Source: Chloroflexota bacterium
GTDB taxonomy: Bacteria > Chloroflexota > Anaerolineae > Caldilineales > Caldilineaceae
Assembly: GCA_026389895.1 (NCBI GenBank)
Contig: JAPLGZ010000809.1
Location: 21,309 to 85,308 of the forward strand
Length of the DNA stretch: 64,000 nucleotides
Direction: 5' to 3'
Shown one piece after another: positions 16,859-26,645 of the stretch. The position numbers and the translations under genes were made by a program. The notes beneath the pieces were generated by a model. It was not told the DNA's origin. It saw only the letters and a program-made list of their open reading frames with translations, and did not search any database. Each line of letters begins with the position of its first letter. Position 1 is the first letter of the stretch.

Positions 16859-16892
16859 AAAAAGAACCTGTCTATGTGGACAGGTTCTTTTT
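16859..16892. terminator. Hairpin terminator of tRNA-Thr
   Basis: 14-bp perfect arms 16859-16872 and 16879-16892 with a 6-nt loop; A-run before and T-run after, so it can serve both the tRNA and the convergent dehydratase gene. Confidence 0.9.
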
Positions 16893-16905
16893 TGATTCAC
16901 TTTGC

Positions 16906-17889
16906 TTACAGTGTTGTACCTGCTGCCACCTGTTGGGCAAAGGTAGTAATATCCAGATTAGCGCCACAGACGATTACACCGACACGTTTACCCCGTAAGC
17001 GCTCACGCAAGGGACCGCATAATGCAGCCGTAGCAGCCGCACCAGCCGGTTCCACCGCTAACTTCATTGAACGAAACAACAAACTCATGGCATGTCGCAT
17101 TGCATCATCATCGATGAGGACGAGTTCATCGACAAAACGCTGACAGAGGCTAAAGCTATAGGGGGCAGCATGCGGCGCGCCCAGGCTATCGGCAATAGTG
17201 CGCACCGTATCAATCGAACGCGGCGCGCCGGCGGCAAAACTGCGATGCATGGTATCGGCGCCTTCGGGTTCCACCCCGAACACTTGACAATTAGGTTGCA
17301 GTTGCTTAATCGCCGTGGCCATGCCAGCACACAGGCCGCCCCCGCCGATCGGAATGATCACGGCATCAAGATGCGGCGCTTGCGTGGCAAATTCTAAGCC
17401 CAATGTTGCCGTACCGAGGACTGTTTGTTCTCCTTCAAAGGGATGGACAAACGCCCGGCCTTCCTCAAGTTGAATTTGTTGCACAAGTGTAAAAGCGTCG
17501 GTCACATTCTCGGCCAAGACGACTTCGGCCCCGTAAGAGCGACAACTAGCCACGCGAAAGGGATTAGCCGTTTTGGGCATCACAACTTTAGCTGTTGTCC
17601 CCATTAATTGGGCGGCGAAGGCGACCGCAATCGCGTGGTTACCCGCGCTAACGGCAGTCACACCTTTGGCCAAGGCAGCCTGATCTAAGCTGAGCAAATT
17701 GAGCAACGCGCCACGCGCCTTAAAGCTACCTGTATGTTGAAAGAGTTCTAGTTTAAGCAACACTTGGGTATCTTCGCCGACGAGCGTGTTGATCTCGCGG
17801 GTGCGCCAATGCCAAAGTGGTGTCTCCAGAATTAAGGCGCCTAGTCGTTCACGCGCCGCGCGAATTTGGTCGATTGAAGGAAATTCCAT
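16906..17889 (-). CDS. Threonine/serine dehydratase-family PLP enzyme
   Basis: 327 aa, fold-type II PLP enzyme without the C-terminal ACT domain of biosynthetic IlvA, so it resembles catabolic TdcB or serine racemase. The PLP lysine is in HTGSFKARGA, the cofactor phosphate loop is IIPIGGGGLCAGM, and SAGNHAIAVA is the substrate-binding asparagine loop. It would deaminate threonine to 2-oxobutanoate or act on serine. It converges on tRNA-Thr and shares its terminator; adjacency to a threonine tRNA may be chance. Confidence 0.88.
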   Translation of the reverse strand: MEFPSIDQIRAARERLGALILETPLWHWRTREINTLVGEDTQVLLKLELFQHTGSFKARGALLNLLSLDQAALAKGVTAVSAGNHAIAVAFAAQLMGTTAKVVMPKTANPFRVASCRSYGAEVVLAENVTDAFTLVQQIQLEEGRAFVHPFEGEQTVLGTATLGLEFATQAPHLDAVIIPIGGGGLCAGMATAIKQLQPNCQVFGVEPEGADTMHRSFAAGAPRSIDTVRTIADSLGAPHAAPYSFSLCQRFVDELVLIDDDAMRHAMSLLFRSMKLAVEPAGAAATAALCGPLRERLRGKRVGVIVCGANLDITTFAQQVAAGTTL

Positions 17890-17972
17890 TTTATGCTCCT
17901 TACGAATTGCAACAAATTGCCTGAATCCTGTGGCTTAGCACTGGATTCTTGAATAAATTCACTTGGTCAAGA

Positions 17973-18002
17973 TTGACAGAACCTATCATTCTTCGGTATG
18001 AT
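17973..18002 (+). promoter_or_regulatory. Sigma-70-like promoter of second response regulator
   Basis: TTGACA (17973-17978), 18-nt spacer, TATGAT (17997-18002). It predicts a transcript start near 18009 and so excludes the upstream TTG start at 17949. GGTATGATCAGCA is also found upstream of ruvA near 15370. Confidence 0.7.
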
Positions 18003-18047
18003 CAGCACTTGCGAATAGCATACCGCTCAATCATTGGGAACAATAAC

Positions 18048-18782
18048 ATGACTTTGCAAGAAACACCTGCCGCTCCTTCCACCAATCCTAATCAAAAAAC
18101 CCAAATTCTCATCGCCGAAGATGACGAGGCCTTGCGCCACCTACTCAGTATTGCACTCAGACGTGATGGCTATCGCATCTTGGCGGTACGTGACGGCAAA
18201 GAAGCTTTAAGTGTCTTTGCCGAACATGCCGTCGACCTTGTCCTACTTGATATTAATATGCCGATCATAGATGGCTATGAAGTTTGCCTGGAACTTCGTA
18301 AGCGTACGGATATCCCGATCATCATGATCACAGCAAAATCGCGCACAGATGAAGTGGTGACTGGCTTTCAACTTGGTGCTGATTATTACATGACCAAGCC
18401 ATTTTCCATGCAAGAGTTGCGCGCCCGCATCCAAGCTATGTTGCGAAGGGTGGGGAGTGAATCGCAGCGCAGGGCCGCTACGATTGTGGCCTTTGGCGAT
18501 ATTTCGCTCGATGAAGAGAATCGGCAGGTGACTGTGCGCGGCAACGTCATTGGGTTGACCCCGAATGAGTTCCGCGTGTTGAGCTATTTGATGCGTCATC
18601 CCGACAAATTGATCAGTAAAGAGGAATTTCTGAGCGCGGTTTGGGACTATCAGTCAATGGAAGATACGAATTTTGTGCGGGTTACGATCAGGCGCTTGCG
18701 CAGTAAGATTGAGCTTGATGCTTCAAATCCCATCTACCTAAAGACTGTTCATGGCGAAGGATATCAGTTCTGCACGAAGTAA
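18048..18782 (+). CDS. OmpR/PhoB-family response regulator (orphan, second copy)
   Basis: 244 aa from ATG 18048, the first ATG downstream of a good promoter. The receiver domain has EDDE near residues 24-27, phospho-acceptor D68 in LVLLDINMPIIDG and conserved Lys in ADYYMTKPF. The winged-helix domain has GLTPNEFRVLSYLM and VRVTIRRLRSKIE-type recognition helix. It shares many identical blocks with the regulator at 14311 (EVCxELRKRxDxP, RIQAxLRR), indicating paralogy. No sensor kinase is adjacent to either. Confidence 0.93.
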   Translation: MTLQETPAAPSTNPNQKTQILIAEDDEALRHLLSIALRRDGYRILAVRDGKEALSVFAEHAVDLVLLDINMPIIDGYEVCLELRKRTDIPIIMITAKSRTDEVVTGFQLGADYYMTKPFSMQELRARIQAMLRRVGSESQRRAATIVAFGDISLDEENRQVTVRGNVIGLTPNEFRVLSYLMRHPDKLISKEEFLSAVWDYQSMEDTNFVRVTIRRLRSKIELDASNPIYLKTVHGEGYQFCTK

Positions 18783-18812
18783 TTGTGCTATCTTGATGGG
18801 TAATCGATAGAT

Positions 18813-19019
18813 TCAGCGTACAAACCAGCCTTGGTCATAAAGGGAGTAAAGCGTATAAAGCCCATAGAGAAAGTAAAGTCCGACGACCACGACAAGCACA
18901 CGGATCAGTCGCTCACGCTGTCCCCAGATTTGCTTGATTTCACGCCAGAAACCAGTTGGCTTGATCAGTACAAGCAAAATAATGATGACAATAATTAGAA
19001 AATCGCGACGAATGCTCAT
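18813..19019 (-). CDS. Small two-helix membrane protein
   Basis: 68 aa with helices at about residues 7-20 (FLIIVIIILLVLIK) and 40-60 (IRVLVVVVGLYFLYGLYTLY) separated by a basic loop. No family recognised. Its ATG (19019-19017) directly abuts the ATG of the divergent gene at 19020, so its ribosome-binding region lies within that gene's coding sequence. Confidence 0.55.
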   Translation of the reverse strand: MSIRRDFLIIVIIILLVLIKPTGFWREIKQIWGQRERLIRVLVVVVGLYFLYGLYTLYSLYDQGWFVR

Positions 19020-19703
19020 ATGCTATTAACACTATTCAGTTTACAAGCGCCCGGCATTTGGCTACTCCTCAGTTTGATCGCAAGCGCGCTCTTGCTCCTG
19101 CTTAAGCAACAACTCACCACTAATTGGCATGCCCGCTTGACGATTGGGCTCTGGATTGGTATTCCTTACCTAGGCTTGCTTCTGGGGGGATTATCGCCAA
19201 GGTTGATTGGATTGAGCGCTGTCGATTGGGTAGCGAGCTTGGGTTTAGGTTTGGGCTTGCTCTTTATCATGGTCTTGCTGCTCATGTTGGTACGCTCAAC
19301 CATGCCTATGCCCAGGACTAATGATCCATCGGTGCAGACCCCTTTGGCCACCTATGTATCACAAACGCTCCAACATGGCGCCCAAGAATTTCATTGGTGC
19401 TTCTACCGGGGCGCCATTTGGGAACTGCTCCAAATGATGCCCAACCCGCCAGCCCTACCCGCCTATTGGGCGGTTTGGCTGGCTGCCCTCTTTGCGTTGC
19501 CGGGCGCGCTCATACGCCCCAGCTACGCTCCCCAACGACTTCTTCTGATTGGTATCGTAATTGCCACAACTGTGCTCTTTTTCTACACCCACAATTTTTG
19601 GCTCTGCTGGCTATTACATACGGCAGCCTGGCTGATTGTCAATCCACAGCATACACCAAGCAAACCCATGCCTGCGCTCCGCCAATCAACACCGCTGCGA
19701 TAA
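19020..19703 (+). CDS. Polytopic membrane protein, possibly CPBP-like
   Basis: 227 aa with about six to seven transmembrane segments. Two places are reminiscent of the CPBP (CAAX-protease/bacteriocin-processing) superfamily: QEFHWCFYRGAIWELL (like EExxxRG) and HNFWLCWLLHTAAWLIVN near the end (like the terminal HxxxN motif). The match is loose, with a missing Glu in the first motif, so activity is uncertain. The start codon abuts that of the divergent small membrane protein. Confidence 0.55.
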   Translation: MLLTLFSLQAPGIWLLLSLIASALLLLLKQQLTTNWHARLTIGLWIGIPYLGLLLGGLSPRLIGLSAVDWVASLGLGLGLLFIMVLLLMLVRSTMPMPRTNDPSVQTPLATYVSQTLQHGAQEFHWCFYRGAIWELLQMMPNPPALPAYWAVWLAALFALPGALIRPSYAPQRLLLIGIVIATTVLFFYTHNFWLCWLLHTAAWLIVNPQHTPSKPMPALRQSTPLR

Positions 19704-19826
19704 ATCAGAGTAGTCAACAGGGCAATCTATATTCCCTATGTGCAGCTCAGCCTTCTACAAAATCGTTACGAGCTACTCTATCCCCACTGGGCAATGCGGC
19801 TAGCCTGATTCGTAATAACGCTCAGT

Positions 19827-20117
19827 CTAATTTACAAAAAATCCTGCGACAATGATGATGGCGATGAGGCTAACGGAAACAATGCCCAAAAGCCGCAAAT
19901 CTTTCATCACATACAAATATTCGCTCTTCCAATCAGTAACTTCAGGGCTTTTTGGCGCCATATAACGACGTGAAGTCGCCGGTTTGGCGGGGGTCGCTAC
20001 ACCAGGTTGGGTCGCGGGAACGACATTGTCATTTTTATAAAGATCGCTGTAACTGCGCGGACGCCCGGCGGTCATAGTGCTCTTGGTGCGGACGCGCTTT
20101 TTATTGGTAGTAGCCAT
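19827..20117 (-). CDS. Small tail-anchored membrane protein
   Basis: 96 aa from ATG 20117, preceded by GAGGAAAC. A basic, disordered N-terminal half (ATTNKKRVRTKSTMTAGRPR) and a single C-terminal helix (LLGIVSVSLIAIIIVAGFFVN), so it is tail-anchored with a cytoplasmic N-terminus. A longer frame reaches 20267 but lacks a good start. No family recognised; the proline/lysine-rich N-part could bind nucleic acid or a partner. Confidence 0.6.
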   Translation of the reverse strand: MATTNKKRVRTKSTMTAGRPRSYSDLYKNDNVVPATQPGVATPAKPATSRRYMAPKSPEVTDWKSEYLYVMKDLRLLGIVSVSLIAIIIVAGFFVN

Positions 20118-20284
20118 ACGAATCGTTTCCTCTAAATTTTTCTCAAATGAATGATGCGAACCAGATCTATGACGAAGGTAGATCAAAGTTCCTCTATTAT
20201 ACTGTTGCGGGGGTTGGAAAACAAACTTTGCCATCAAGCACATGAACAGAGACAAGATAGGAAGCAAGCCGATATTTCCTCAAA

Positions 20285-21898
20285 TCACCGCCTCAGCCAT
20301 TTTCTACCCTTCGCTAATGCACCAAATCGGTTGACTTCATCAAGCCCAACCCAATAAAGTAAAACGACATAGACCAACAACCCGCCACCACCCGCCACGC
20401 CCAAACGCAACAAGTCTAGCAGACGACTATCCATAAAAATTAGACCAATCAGGTAATTGAGCAAATATAGTACGCCCGCCATTGCTACGGATGCGCAACA
20501 GATTTGCAGCAAACCCCAACGTACCCGCGCACCAAGCCGGCCAATCCGCCACTGTAATAAGCCAATCATGATCAGAGCGTGGCTCGCCTGTTTAGCAGAA
20601 TCGGCCCAGACAAGCCCTAAATATCCGGACGTTTGAACCAACGCCAACGCAACGCCCACATAAACGGCCACACTAACCACACCCACCAATGCCGGCAACA
20701 AAGTATTGTTGCGCGCATAAAATGCAAAATTAAGCGGAAAATCAAGCGCTGCAAAGAGCATGCCAATCACATAAACATTAAGCGCTGGCACCACATGAAA
20801 GGTATCAGTGGGTGTAAACTTACCATGCTGAAACAACAAACGAATCACCGGTTCACCCAACAACCAGAGCCCAACCGCGGCTGGTGCCATGAACAGCAAC
20901 ACCATCCGCAAGCCGCGCCCCAACGTCTGACGATAGGCATCTTCTTGCTGGGTAACAAAATATTGGCTCAAGCGTGGCAAAGCGGCCAATCCAATGGCCA
21001 CGCTGATCAGGCCAAGCGGCATCTGTTGCAAGGTCGTCGCCGTACTCATCCACGCGATGCTCTGATCACCTGTACCGCTGGCCAAACGCCGATCTAACCC
21101 AATTTGAAAGGTAGAAACCACTAGTCCGGCAGCAATTGGAGCATAGAGGCGCAAAATTTTGATGAGCGCTGGATGACGCCAGTTAATCGCTAACGGAGCC
21201 AAACGCAGCGCTAGACCGGCGCGTTGCAAATCCCAACCCATCAAGAGTAACTGCGCCAAGCTACCACTCAGAATCCCAATCGCCAGACTCATAATGCCCA
21301 AGCGCGGCGCCAATAAAGGCACGGCAATGACAATCCCCAAATTATAAATGGTCGTGGCCACAGCCGGGAAGGTGAAGCGGTGCCAAGCATAGAGCATCGC
21401 GGTTAGCAAACCCGCCATACTAAAGAGCCAAACCGCAGGCGCCATCAGACGCATCAAGGTAACGGTCAAGGGCAGCAATTCGGGATTAGAGGTGCGAAAA
21501 CCACCAGCCATTAGCCAGGCAATGGCCGGTGCGGTCAGCTCTAAAGCCAGGACCAGCAGGATGAGAATGATCGTCAACAAACTGATCAACATCCCTGCAA
21601 GTTGGGCAAATTCATCACGCTTGCGCACTTGAGCATATTCGCTCAGCACAGGCACTAGTGCCGCGCTTAACATCCCCCCCACCAGGAAATCATAGAGTAG
21701 TGATGGCACCTGGCTAGCCACACGGAAAGCGCTGACTTGCCCAGTCGCACCAAAATAGCGCGTGATCAAAATTTCGCGCACCAGGCCCAGCACGCGGCTG
21801 GCCAGATTGCCAATTGAGAGCACACTAGCGCTACGGGCAAGCCCCGCGGTCGGTTTGTCAAGTTGCGCCAATGGCACAGTGGGTTCAGTCGTGGACAT
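20285..21898 (-). CDS. murJ: MurJ/MviN-type lipid II flippase
   Basis: 537 aa, about 14 membrane helices, MOP superfamily. It transports lipid II across the membrane for peptidoglycan synthesis. Hallmarks: [20 protein letters not shown] near residues 33-52 (conserved Arg in SRxxGxxRE), [33 protein letters not shown], and LPRLSQYF. Starts MSTTEPT. Consistent with the alanine racemase in the window, implying a peptidoglycan wall. Confidence 0.92.
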   Translation of the reverse strand: MSTTEPTVPLAQLDKPTAGLARSASVLSIGNLASRVLGLVREILITRYFGATGQVSAFRVASQVPSLLYDFLVGGMLSAALVPVLSEYAQVRKRDEFAQLAGMLISLLTIILILLVLALELTAPAIAWLMAGGFRTSNPELLPLTVTLMRLMAPAVWLFSMAGLLTAMLYAWHRFTFPAVATTIYNLGIVIAVPLLAPRLGIMSLAIGILSGSLAQLLLMGWDLQRAGLALRLAPLAINWRHPALIKILRLYAPIAAGLVVSTFQIGLDRRLASGTGDQSIAWMSTATTLQQMPLGLISVAIGLAALPRLSQYFVTQQEDAYRQTLGRGLRMVLLFMAPAAVGLWLLGEPVIRLLFQHGKFTPTDTFHVVPALNVYVIGMLFAALDFPLNFAFYARNNTLLPALVGVVSVAVYVGVALALVQTSGYLGLVWADSAKQASHALIMIGLLQWRIGRLGARVRWGLLQICCASVAMAGVLYLLNYLIGLIFMDSRLLDLLRLGVAGGGGLLVYVVLLYWVGLDEVNRFGALAKGRKWLRR

Positions 21899-21996
21899 GC
21901 AGAGATTCTAACACAGAGGGATAATTACCAGGCAACGGCGCATTCGTGATCTGTCATAACAAATAGAATGGAAGCAAACAGGCAAAACCCCAATAA

Positions 21997-22030
21997 AAAA
22001 GGCGACAGGAGTTAGCGCCCATCGCCTTTT
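21997..22030. terminator. Hairpin terminator between murJ and trxB regions
   Basis: AAAAGGCGA (21997-22005) pairs with TCGCCTTTT (22022-22030) around a 16-nt loop; it serves the minus-strand trxB locus. Confidence 0.7.
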
Positions 22031-22051
22031 CATACTGATTAATTGAATAAT

Positions 22052-22863
22052 TTACCAAGTGCCCAATGGCTCTTGCTTCTTGATGCCCGCGACACCGAAG
22101 TCCCGCGGATCTTCTTGTAGATCTGGCATGCCGTGCGACTCCAACTCTTCCAAAAATTTAGTCGTCTGCATAGCGGCAGCACAGCCTTGGCCAACACTGG
22201 TCGCAACCTGCTTGAAAACTTTATCCATGATCTCGCCACCGGCAAAGACACCTGGAATATTCGTGCGTGTAAAACGGTCCGTGATCAAGTGGCCATCTTC
22301 ATCCAGTTCGAATTTGCCCTTGAGCAACTCATTGTTGGGCAAGTGACCCACAAAGATAAAGACGCCATCCGTATCCAGTTGAGCTTCTTCACCCGTCACC
22401 AAATTCTTGGTTTTGATCGCCTGCACTTTGCCATCAGCGCCCACTACTTCAGTGACCGCCGTATTCCAAACAAATTCAATCTTTTCGTTTTTGAAGACGC
22501 AATTGATTTGGTTACATATTCCTTGCCCAGCGTCGTCCGCACTAAAAAGGGATGCTGATCGACAACCAGTTCGCTCACATAATCGAACTCGACGCGCGTG
22601 CCAAATTTCTCCGCTTGCGCCTTCATCTTTTCGACCAATTCCGGCCCGCTCAAACTCTCTGGAAAGCCAGGGTAGTTCTCTACTTCATACGTAATACTAA
22701 CTTGACCACCGTAGTCATTGCCCGTGATCAACAGTGGGTTTAAGTTTGCTCGTCCAGTGTACAAGCCAGCGGTAAATCCGGCTGGGCCGCTGCCAATGAC
22801 GATCACTTCTTCCACATGCGGGCCATTGCCATTGGTTGCCGCACCATTTGTGTAACTTTGCAT
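22052..22863 (-). pseudogene. trxB: Thioredoxin reductase with internal deletion and frameshift
   Basis: The 5' part (22863 down to about 22501) encodes a normal start, FAD-binding [35 protein letters not shown] and up to KEYVTKSI, after which IIATGA is expected. Instead the sequence jumps, at about 22497-22503 and in another frame, to [20 protein letters not shown], which lies some 80 residues further on in the family. The C-terminal FAD part ([27 protein letters not shown]) runs to 22052. The missing block would hold the redox CATC site and the NADPH-binding GGGxxAxEE motif. As read, the 5' ORF stops about 18 codons after the junction. It is either a true pseudogene or an assembly deletion. 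The gene body is otherwise well conserved, so the event is probably recent. Confidence 0.85.
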
Positions 22864-23052
22864 AAAAGATACTCCTAGAAGGTTAAGCGCTGATGCCGAA
22901 TATATCAATGCCTTATTTAATGCTTTTTACTTGTATATTCTTTTGCCGATTAATTTCTCACTATAAAAAATATAGTGCACTTTCTATTTATTATAATACG
23001 GGTCACCCAAAAGAAATGTAGGAATCCCTACAAGCCGTGCCCTGTTATCATT

Positions 23053-23787
23053 CTAGCCCAATTCACCCAAATTTGCCATTATGACGGCAATACTGGCAAT
23101 GGCCGCGGTCTCAGCGCGCAAGATGCGCGGGCCGAGTGATACCACTTGCCAGCCATATGCGCATGCCACAGCCACCTCATCGGGTGCGAGGCCCCCTTCA
23201 GGACCAATCAACACGTTGAGCGCCGTAACCACCGTTTGAGGCGCCAGATAATGCACCAGACTTGGGTGCTGGTCATCAGAAGCTTCCCAAGGCAACACTC
23301 GGAGACCCTGCGCTTGCTTGACAGCAACATCCCAGCCGAGCGGCGCAGCCAGCACAGGTACACGGCCACGCCCACACTGCTCTGCAGCCTCGCGCAGGAT
23401 GCTTTGCCAACGCTCATATTTTTTGAGCAACGCACTTTCTGGCCTCACAATACTCCGCTGGCTGATCACCGGCACAAAACGCGCCACGCCAAGTTCTGTG
23501 CCCTTTTGCAAGACCCATTCGAACTTGTCAGCTTTCAAACTACACTGGTAAAGCGTAAGTTCGACCGCCGGCTCGCCGCGAGACGGTTGTTGCTGCAAAA
23601 TAAAACCCTGCGCCTGGTCGCGCGCCAATTGCCGAATTTCCGTTAGAAATTCGTTGCCTTGGCGATCAAGTAAGATGATCTGGGCGCCCGTTTGCAAACG
23701 CAATACGGCATGGAGTTGATGAACAAGCCCAAGCAGATCGATCGTTTGGCCAACGAGTAGGGAATGCGGGTAAAAGAATCGCTGCAC
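23053..23787 (-). CDS. rsmE: 16S rRNA (uracil1498-N3)-methyltransferase RsmE
   Basis: About 244 aa from GTG 23787 (VQRFFYPHS is the expected N-terminus); the frame extends to 23865, where it would overlap prmA. SPOUT-class knotted methyltransferase modifying U1498 of 16S rRNA. Motifs: an N-terminal PUA-like domain (RFFYPHSLLVGQ), KADKFEWVLQKGTELGV, REAAEQCGRGRVP, and the SAM knot LIGPEGGLAPDE plus SLGPRILRAETA. It lies downstream of prmA in the common dnaJ-prmA-rsmE arrangement. Confidence 0.93.
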   Translation of the reverse strand: MQRFFYPHSLLVGQTIDLLGLVHQLHAVLRLQTGAQIILLDRQGNEFLTEIRQLARDQAQGFILQQQPSRGEPAVELTLYQCSLKADKFEWVLQKGTELGVARFVPVISQRSIVRPESALLKKYERWQSILREAAEQCGRGRVPVLAAPLGWDVAVKQAQGLRVLPWEASDDQHPSLVHYLAPQTVVTALNVLIGPEGGLAPDEVAVACAYGWQVVSLGPRILRAETAAIASIAVIMANLGELG

Positions 23788-23828
23788 GGGTTTGAGAAGA
23801 GAATAGGTGAGTGCGAATAAATAGAATT

Positions 23829-24824
23829 CTATGGTGCCGTGCGCTGCATGACCAGCGCCACCCAATCAGTTTCCTGTTTGCGATCGACCAGTTGCAGGCC
23901 ATGGCGGCTGGCAGCTTCGATGACAATATCCGCTTTATCTTCGATGATACCAGAGAGAATAATAAACCCACCTTTAGCCAGCGGCTCAGCCAGTGGCACA
24001 TTGCCATATTTGCTATCAAACAGACCGGCCAATACCTCGGCCAGAATATTAGCGACAATGACTTGAAAATGGGCAGCGAAATCGCTTGGCACACTTGCTT
24101 GCCGAATTTTAATCAATTCATCAATGCCGAAGCCATTAAGCGCTGCGTTTTCTTGCGCCACTTGCACGGCGACCGAATCAATGTCGGTGGCCAGAAGCGA
24201 AGCCGCCCCAAGTTTCGCCGCCACAATGGCCAACACACCGCTGCCTGTTCCCACGTCTAAAACGTTATCGCCTGGCTTGACCACATCTTCCAGAGCAGCA
24301 ATACATAAACGCGTCGTCGGATGCAGACCGGTGCCAAAGGCCATCCCTGGGTCGAGTTCGATGATAATGTCTGACACCTGCGGGGTAAATTCTTCCCAAC
24401 TCGGTTTCAGTACGACATGCCGCCCCACGCGCAGTGGTTTATAAAACTTCTTCCAGGCGTTAGCCCAATCCTCATGCCGGACAGTACGCACATCGGGCTG
24501 CGCCGGAATTGGGTAGAGCAGGCTCAACCGCCACAGTCCTTCTTCGATCTGCTGGCGGATGGCCTGCCCACGTGGACCGGGCTTTAGGTAAGTTTTGACG
24601 ACAAAGCGATGCGCAGCATCATAAAATTGATCCTCATCGTCAAAACCGGTGGCCTCAATGACGGCACCACCACCGCTGGCCTCGCCGGCTTCGTTATCTT
24701 CTTCGTAACCGCCACCATTAAAGCGATTAAACAGTTCGCTTACAGCTTCAGCAGCTTCCGAATCAACGGTGACAGCAAGCTCGATAATTTCGTCGGGTAC
24801 GGTCGTATTGATATGTTCAGACAT
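23829..24824 (-). CDS. prmA: Ribosomal protein L11 methyltransferase PrmA
   Basis: 331 aa. Trimethylates ribosomal protein L11. The C-terminal Rossmann domain has NVLDVGTGSGVLAI (motif I), LATDID, and VANILAEVL (the NxLA post-I block typical of PrmA). GMAFGTGLHPTTRLC is the family signature. The N-terminal substrate-recognition region holds a Gly/Glu-rich insertion (residues ~37-55). It is followed by rsmE after about 40 bp. Confidence 0.95.
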   Translation of the reverse strand: MSEHINTTVPDEIIELAVTVDSEAAEAVSELFNRFNGGGYEEDNEAGEASGGGAVIEATGFDDEDQFYDAAHRFVVKTYLKPGPRGQAIRQQIEEGLWRLSLLYPIPAQPDVRTVRHEDWANAWKKFYKPLRVGRHVVLKPSWEEFTPQVSDIIIELDPGMAFGTGLHPTTRLCIAALEDVVKPGDNVLDVGTGSGVLAIVAAKLGAASLLATDIDSVAVQVAQENAALNGFGIDELIKIRQASVPSDFAAHFQVIVANILAEVLAGLFDSKYGNVPLAEPLAKGGFIILSGIIEDKADIVIEAASRHGLQLVDRKQETDWVALVMQRTAP

Positions 24825-24892
24825 TAGCGTCGTTTCGTGTTACACAACAAAAGGTAAGTGCGGGCAAGACAAAAGCCAAAGAAGACCACAGC

Positions 24893-25459
24893 TTACTCTT
24901 TGGCCCGATCCACATATTCACCCGAACGAGTGTCAATGCGCACCAGATCACCTTCTTTGACAAAGGCCGGGGCTTTGAGCACAGCGCCGGTTTCCAGCGT
25001 AATATTCTTCTGAAGATTGGTGGTGGTATCGCCACGCACGGCCACTTCGGCGCCGGTGACCCGTAACACGACGAAGGTGGGCGGTTCAACACTCAGAATC
25101 TGGCCGTCATCTAGCACAAGCAGGTCGACAGTCTCATTTTCTTTGACGAACTCCATCGCATCGCCAATCGCGTCTTCAGACAATTCGATCTGGTCGAAAT
25201 TTTCCATATCCATAAAATGATATGTATCGCCAGCCTTGTATTGATACTGCGCGGTGCGCGTCTGGGTGAGCACAATATCAATTTCCGAGCCAGCCCGCAC
25301 CCGATCTTCGATAATTTTGCCCGTGGCAAAGTTTTTTAAACGCATTCGCACAAAGGCCCGCCAGTTGCCAGGGCTGATATGTTGATATTCGACCACACGG
25401 TTTAGTGAACCGTTGTAGCGAATGAGCATGCCTTTGCGCAGATCAGAAGTTGTAGCCAT
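24893..25459 (-). CDS. efp: Elongation factor P (second copy, Asn loop tip)
   Basis: 188 aa, canonical length, closer to ordinary EF-P ([67 protein letters not shown]). The loop that reaches the peptidyl-transferase centre reads SPGNWRAF. Aligned with PGKGQAF of E. coli, the modified lysine is replaced by Asn and the next Gly by Trp. Lysine modification is therefore impossible at that site. Located between prmA and dnaJ on the minus strand. Confidence 0.93.
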   Translation of the reverse strand: MATTSDLRKGMLIRYNGSLNRVVEYQHISPGNWRAFVRMRLKNFATGKIIEDRVRAGSEIDIVLTQTRTAQYQYKAGDTYHFMDMENFDQIELSEDAIGDAMEFVKENETVDLLVLDDGQILSVEPPTFVVLRVTGAEVAVRGDTTTNLQKNITLETGAVLKAPAFVKEGDLVRIDTRSGEYVDRAKE

Positions 25460-25520
25460 AATTTTCTTTCCGTATTCTCTTTTTTAGTAGAAATAGCGCG
25501 ATTTATAAATCGCTGTAGCT

Positions 25521-26645
25521 TTAGTCGCTGCCGAAAATTCGATCAAAAAAACCCTTGGAAGGTTCGACCGGTGCGTCACCCAACGTTTTGGCCAGAGCGC
25601 GCAGTAAATCCCGCTGTTCCGTGGTCAAATTGACCGGTGTCACCACACGGACAGAGATTACCATATCACCACGTCCGGTGCGTTGTAGGCGTGGAATGCC
25701 CAAATTGCGCTTGCGGAAGGTGCGGCCATTCTGTGTGCCTGGTGGAATTTCCAAACTTTCTTCGGTGCCATCCAGGGTCGGAATATTGACGGTTGCCCCC
25801 AAAGCGGCCTGAGCAATATTGATGGGTAATTCCATATGAATATCAAATTCATTGCGGACAAAAATTGAGTGCGGCTCAATCGTCACAATCACATACAAAT
25901 TGCCGGGGGGGCCACCCAATTGGCCAACTTCGCCTTCGCCAACCAGGCGAATGCGTGTGCCTTCATCCACACCGGCCGGAATTTTGACATTAAGTTTGCG
26001 CGACACCCGCACGCGTTTTTGGCCGTTACATTTTTTGCAAGGAGAGGCGATAATCTCCCCAGTGCCCTCACACGTTGGGCAAGTTGAGGCCGTCACGACA
26101 GTGCCAAACAAAGGGCTATGCTGACGGCGTTGCACTTCACCTGCCCCACCACACGTAGAACAAGTAACCGGACTGGTGCCGGCTTCAGCGCCGCTCCCCT
26201 GGCACCGGTCACAGACTTCCATGCGCGGGATATCAAGTTCCTTATCAACCCCAAAGGCGGCCTCTTCGAACGTCAATTTGATGTCGGCGCGTAAATCGGC
26301 GCCGCGGCGCGGTTGCCGACGGCCGCGCGACCCACCGCTGCCACCAAATCCCGAGAAGAATTCTTCAAAAATACTGCTTAGGTCGCCAAAACCACTATTA
26401 AAATCGCCAGCGCCGCTCGCACCTTGCAAACCAGCATGGCCATACCGATCATAGATAGCCCGTTTCTGATCATCGACTAAGATCTGATAAGCCTCGTTGA
26501 TCTCTTTAAACTGGGCTTCGGCTTCCTCAGATTTATTAACATCTGGGTGATATTTCTGCGCTAATTTGCGGAAGGATTTTTTCAGAGAATCCTTATCCAC
26601 ATCGCGCCCGACGCCCAGCACTTCATAATAATCACGTTTTTCCAT
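25521..26645 (-). CDS. dnaJ: Chaperone DnaJ
   Basis: 374 aa, type I DnaJ. Residues 1-70 are the J domain ([16 protein letters not shown] in KYHPDVNK) that stimulates DnaK ATPase. A Gly-rich region follows (~75-115), then four zinc-binding repeats: [32 protein letters not shown]. The C-terminal substrate-binding domains follow. dnaK and grpE are not in the window. Confidence 0.97.
   Translation of the reverse strand: MEKRDYYEVLGVGRDVDKDSLKKSFRKLAQKYHPDVNKSEEAEAQFKEINEAYQILVDDQKRAIYDRYGHAGLQGASGAGDFNSGFGDLSSIFEEFFSGFGGSGGSRGRRQPRRGADLRADIKLTFEEAAFGVDKELDIPRMEVCDRCQGSGAEAGTSPVTCSTCGGAGEVQRRQHSPLFGTVVTASTCPTCEGTGEIIASPCKKCNGQKRVRVSRKLNVKIPAGVDEGTRIRLVGEGEVGQLGGPPGNLYVIVTIEPHSIFVRNEFDIHMELPINIAQAALGATVNIPTLDGTEESLEIPPGTQNGRTFRKRNLGIPRLQRTGRGDMVISVRVVTPVNLTTEQRDLLRALAKTLGDAPVEPSKGFFDRIFGSD

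Noticed and set aside
16782..16892. tRNA-Thr as an integration site
   Set aside because: No duplicated tRNA 3' end or integrase found nearby; flanks are ordinary genes.
17949..18047. Upstream TTG start of the second response regulator
   Set aside because: A strong promoter (17973-18002) lies inside that extension, so translation most likely starts at 18048.
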